From Bacteroidota bacterium (GTDB taxonomy: Bacteria > Bacteroidota > Ignavibacteria > Ignavibacteriales > Ignavibacteriaceae): a stretch of 41,816 nucleotides of DNA. Within the stretch, counting starts at the first letter, position 1. Each line of letters begins with the position of its first letter. A program made the position numbers and the translations under genes. The notes beneath the pieces are model-generated. The model was not told the DNA's origin. It was given only the letters and a program-made list of their open reading frames with translations, and did not search any database. The stretch covers positions 1-41,816 of the forward strand of contig JAKAJV010000105.1 in the NCBI GenBank assembly GCA_021813585.1, given 5' to 3'. This document shows positions 41,109 through 41,816 of the stretch, piece after piece.

Positions 41109-41720
41109 ATGGTAATAAATAGAGTCCTGGACGAAATATTCCGCACATGGTCTAACGTAGCGGTACTGCGCGCACTGCTCGATACAAATACAGGCTTCTC
41201 AGGTAATGAAGTTGCCCGCGTAGCCGGCATGAATCCTAGATCAGCATTCAAAGCGTTAACATCTCTGGAAGAACTTGGTTTAGTGATAAGAGTAGTGGGA
41301 GGAAGAGATCATATCTTTACTCTTAATCGCGAACATTTCTTAGTTCAAGAAATCATTCTTAAGATTTATCCGATAGAAAGTAAGTTCCTTGACGAAGTAA
41401 TAAAAGCTCTTTCTGCAATACTAAAGGGGCAAGTTTATAGTGCCGTAATTTTCGGAAGCGTAGCCCGGAAAGAAGAAAAATCTTTATCAGACCTTGATAT
41501 TTGCTGCATTGTTAATTCTCCGCTGGAATTATTGTTTGTCCGGGATTTACTAAATAAAAAATCTTCTTCACTCTATAAGAAGTATGGGATTAAATTAGCT
41601 CCGGTAATATTTATGAAAGCACAATTCTTGAGAAAAAGGAAGACTAAATTAATAAAAGACATAGCCGAGGAAGGAATTTTGATTACGGGTAAAAGCATAA
41701 AAGGTCTGCTCAATGGCTGA
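41109..41720 (+). CDS. Winged-helix / minimal nucleotidyltransferase protein (MNT-type antitoxin)
   Basis: The protein has 203 residues. Residues about 10-75 form a winged helix (NVAVLRALLDTNTGFSGNEVARVAGMNPRSAFKALTSLEELGLV). Residues about 105-190 form a minimal nucleotidyltransferase fold with VIFGSVARKEEKSLSDLDICCIV, that is the GS motif plus the DxD metal-binding pair. In MNT/HEPN systems the nucleotidyltransferase modifies or neutralises the HEPN ribonuclease; the winged helix suggests it also represses its own promoter. The next gene overlaps it by eight bases and begins like a HEPN protein. A MITE-like element sits directly upstream and may have changed expression. Confidence 0.85.
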   Translation: MVINRVLDEIFRTWSNVAVLRALLDTNTGFSGNEVARVAGMNPRSAFKALTSLEELGLVIRVVGGRDHIFTLNREHFLVQEIILKIYPIESKFLDEVIKALSAILKGQVYSAVIFGSVARKEEKSLSDLDICCIVNSPLELLFVRDLLNKKSSSLYKKYGIKLAPVIFMKAQFLRKRKTKLIKDIAEEGILITGKSIKGLLNG

Positions 41721-41816
41721 AAGAAGAGGACGAAAATCTATTCCGCGGTACAACTTCAAAAAATATCTTGATGTAGCCGAGCATTTTTATCAAGCTGCCA
41801 AAGATTCATTGGAACT
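41713..41816 (+). CDS. HEPN-like protein, N-terminal part (cut by window end)
   Basis: The ATG at 41713 overlaps the end of the nucleotidyltransferase gene by eight bases. The 34 visible codons read MAERRGRKSIPRYNF and then KKYLDVAEHFYQAAKDSLE. The helical YLDVAEHFYQAAKDSLE stretch resembles the first helix of HEPN domains that pair with minimal nucleotidyltransferases. The catalytic RxxxH motif would lie beyond the window, so the family is supported mainly by context. Confidence 0.6.
   Translation, partial: MAERRGRKSIPRYNFKKYLDVAEHFYQAAKDSLE

Overview
The window most likely comes from a member of the Ignavibacteria (Bacteroidota/Chlorobi side of the tree). The main clue is the C-terminus of the secreted GH16 enzyme at 25025-27130. 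It carries a type IX secretion sorting domain in the form typical of this group (a QNFPNPFNPST-type motif, then an IYFYRL-type strand and a short basic tail). Many exported proteins, lone histidine kinases and several families of dispersed intergenic repeats fit the same picture. The assignment is inferred from sequence only.

Layout. 1-4030: the end of one histidine kinase and, convergent to it, a multi-PAS hybrid kinase. 4441-5229: an MlaE-type lipid-transport permease without its usual partners. 5374-15983 (+): an exported carbohydrate-active set. It holds a TIM-barrel/FGE-like fusion, a ThuA-like/six-hairpin glycosidase fusion, a GH63-like enzyme, a sodium:solute symporter and a small two-helix membrane protein. 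Dispersed palindromic repeats separate some of these genes. A strong hairpin at 15998-16026 divides this set from the minus-strand genes.

16023-33652 (all -): three apparent transcription units for beta-glucan or glucan-oligosaccharide use. The one nearest 33652 encodes a GH16 lipoprotein, a GH5 glucanase, a GH3-PA14 beta-glucosidase, a SurA-like prolyl isomerase (ATGA overlap with the GH3) and a GH16-CBM6 enzyme exported by type IX secretion. Next come an FHS-family sugar permease and a second GH3, followed by a hairpin. Then come a GH15-like glucosidase, a ROK sugar kinase, an exported Memo-like protein and an APC permease. The inferred flow is surface and secreted endo-glucanases, periplasmic GH3/GH5/GH15 trimming, glucose import by the permease, and phosphorylation by the ROK kinase. 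No SusC/SusD pair is present, so this is not a classical polysaccharide utilisation locus.

34089-38516 (+), divergent from the glucanase operon: a membrane-tethered sugar-binding protein, a two-helix sensor kinase with an unusual phospho-acceptor region, and an NtrC-type sigma54 activator. No ABC permease accompanies them, so they look like a three-component sugar-sensing system. A good -24/-12 sigma54 promoter match with an upstream dyad lies before the sugar permease (24844-24944), a plausible target of the activator.

38517-41816: an accessory region of small mobile or decaying modules. It contains HigBA flanked by 37-bp direct repeats, a shortened orphan UPF0175 gene, an antitoxin with a broken PIN toxin, a LivH C-terminal fragment and a 98-bp MITE-like element with a TAAT target duplication. 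It ends with a nucleotidyltransferase/HEPN pair cut by the window end.
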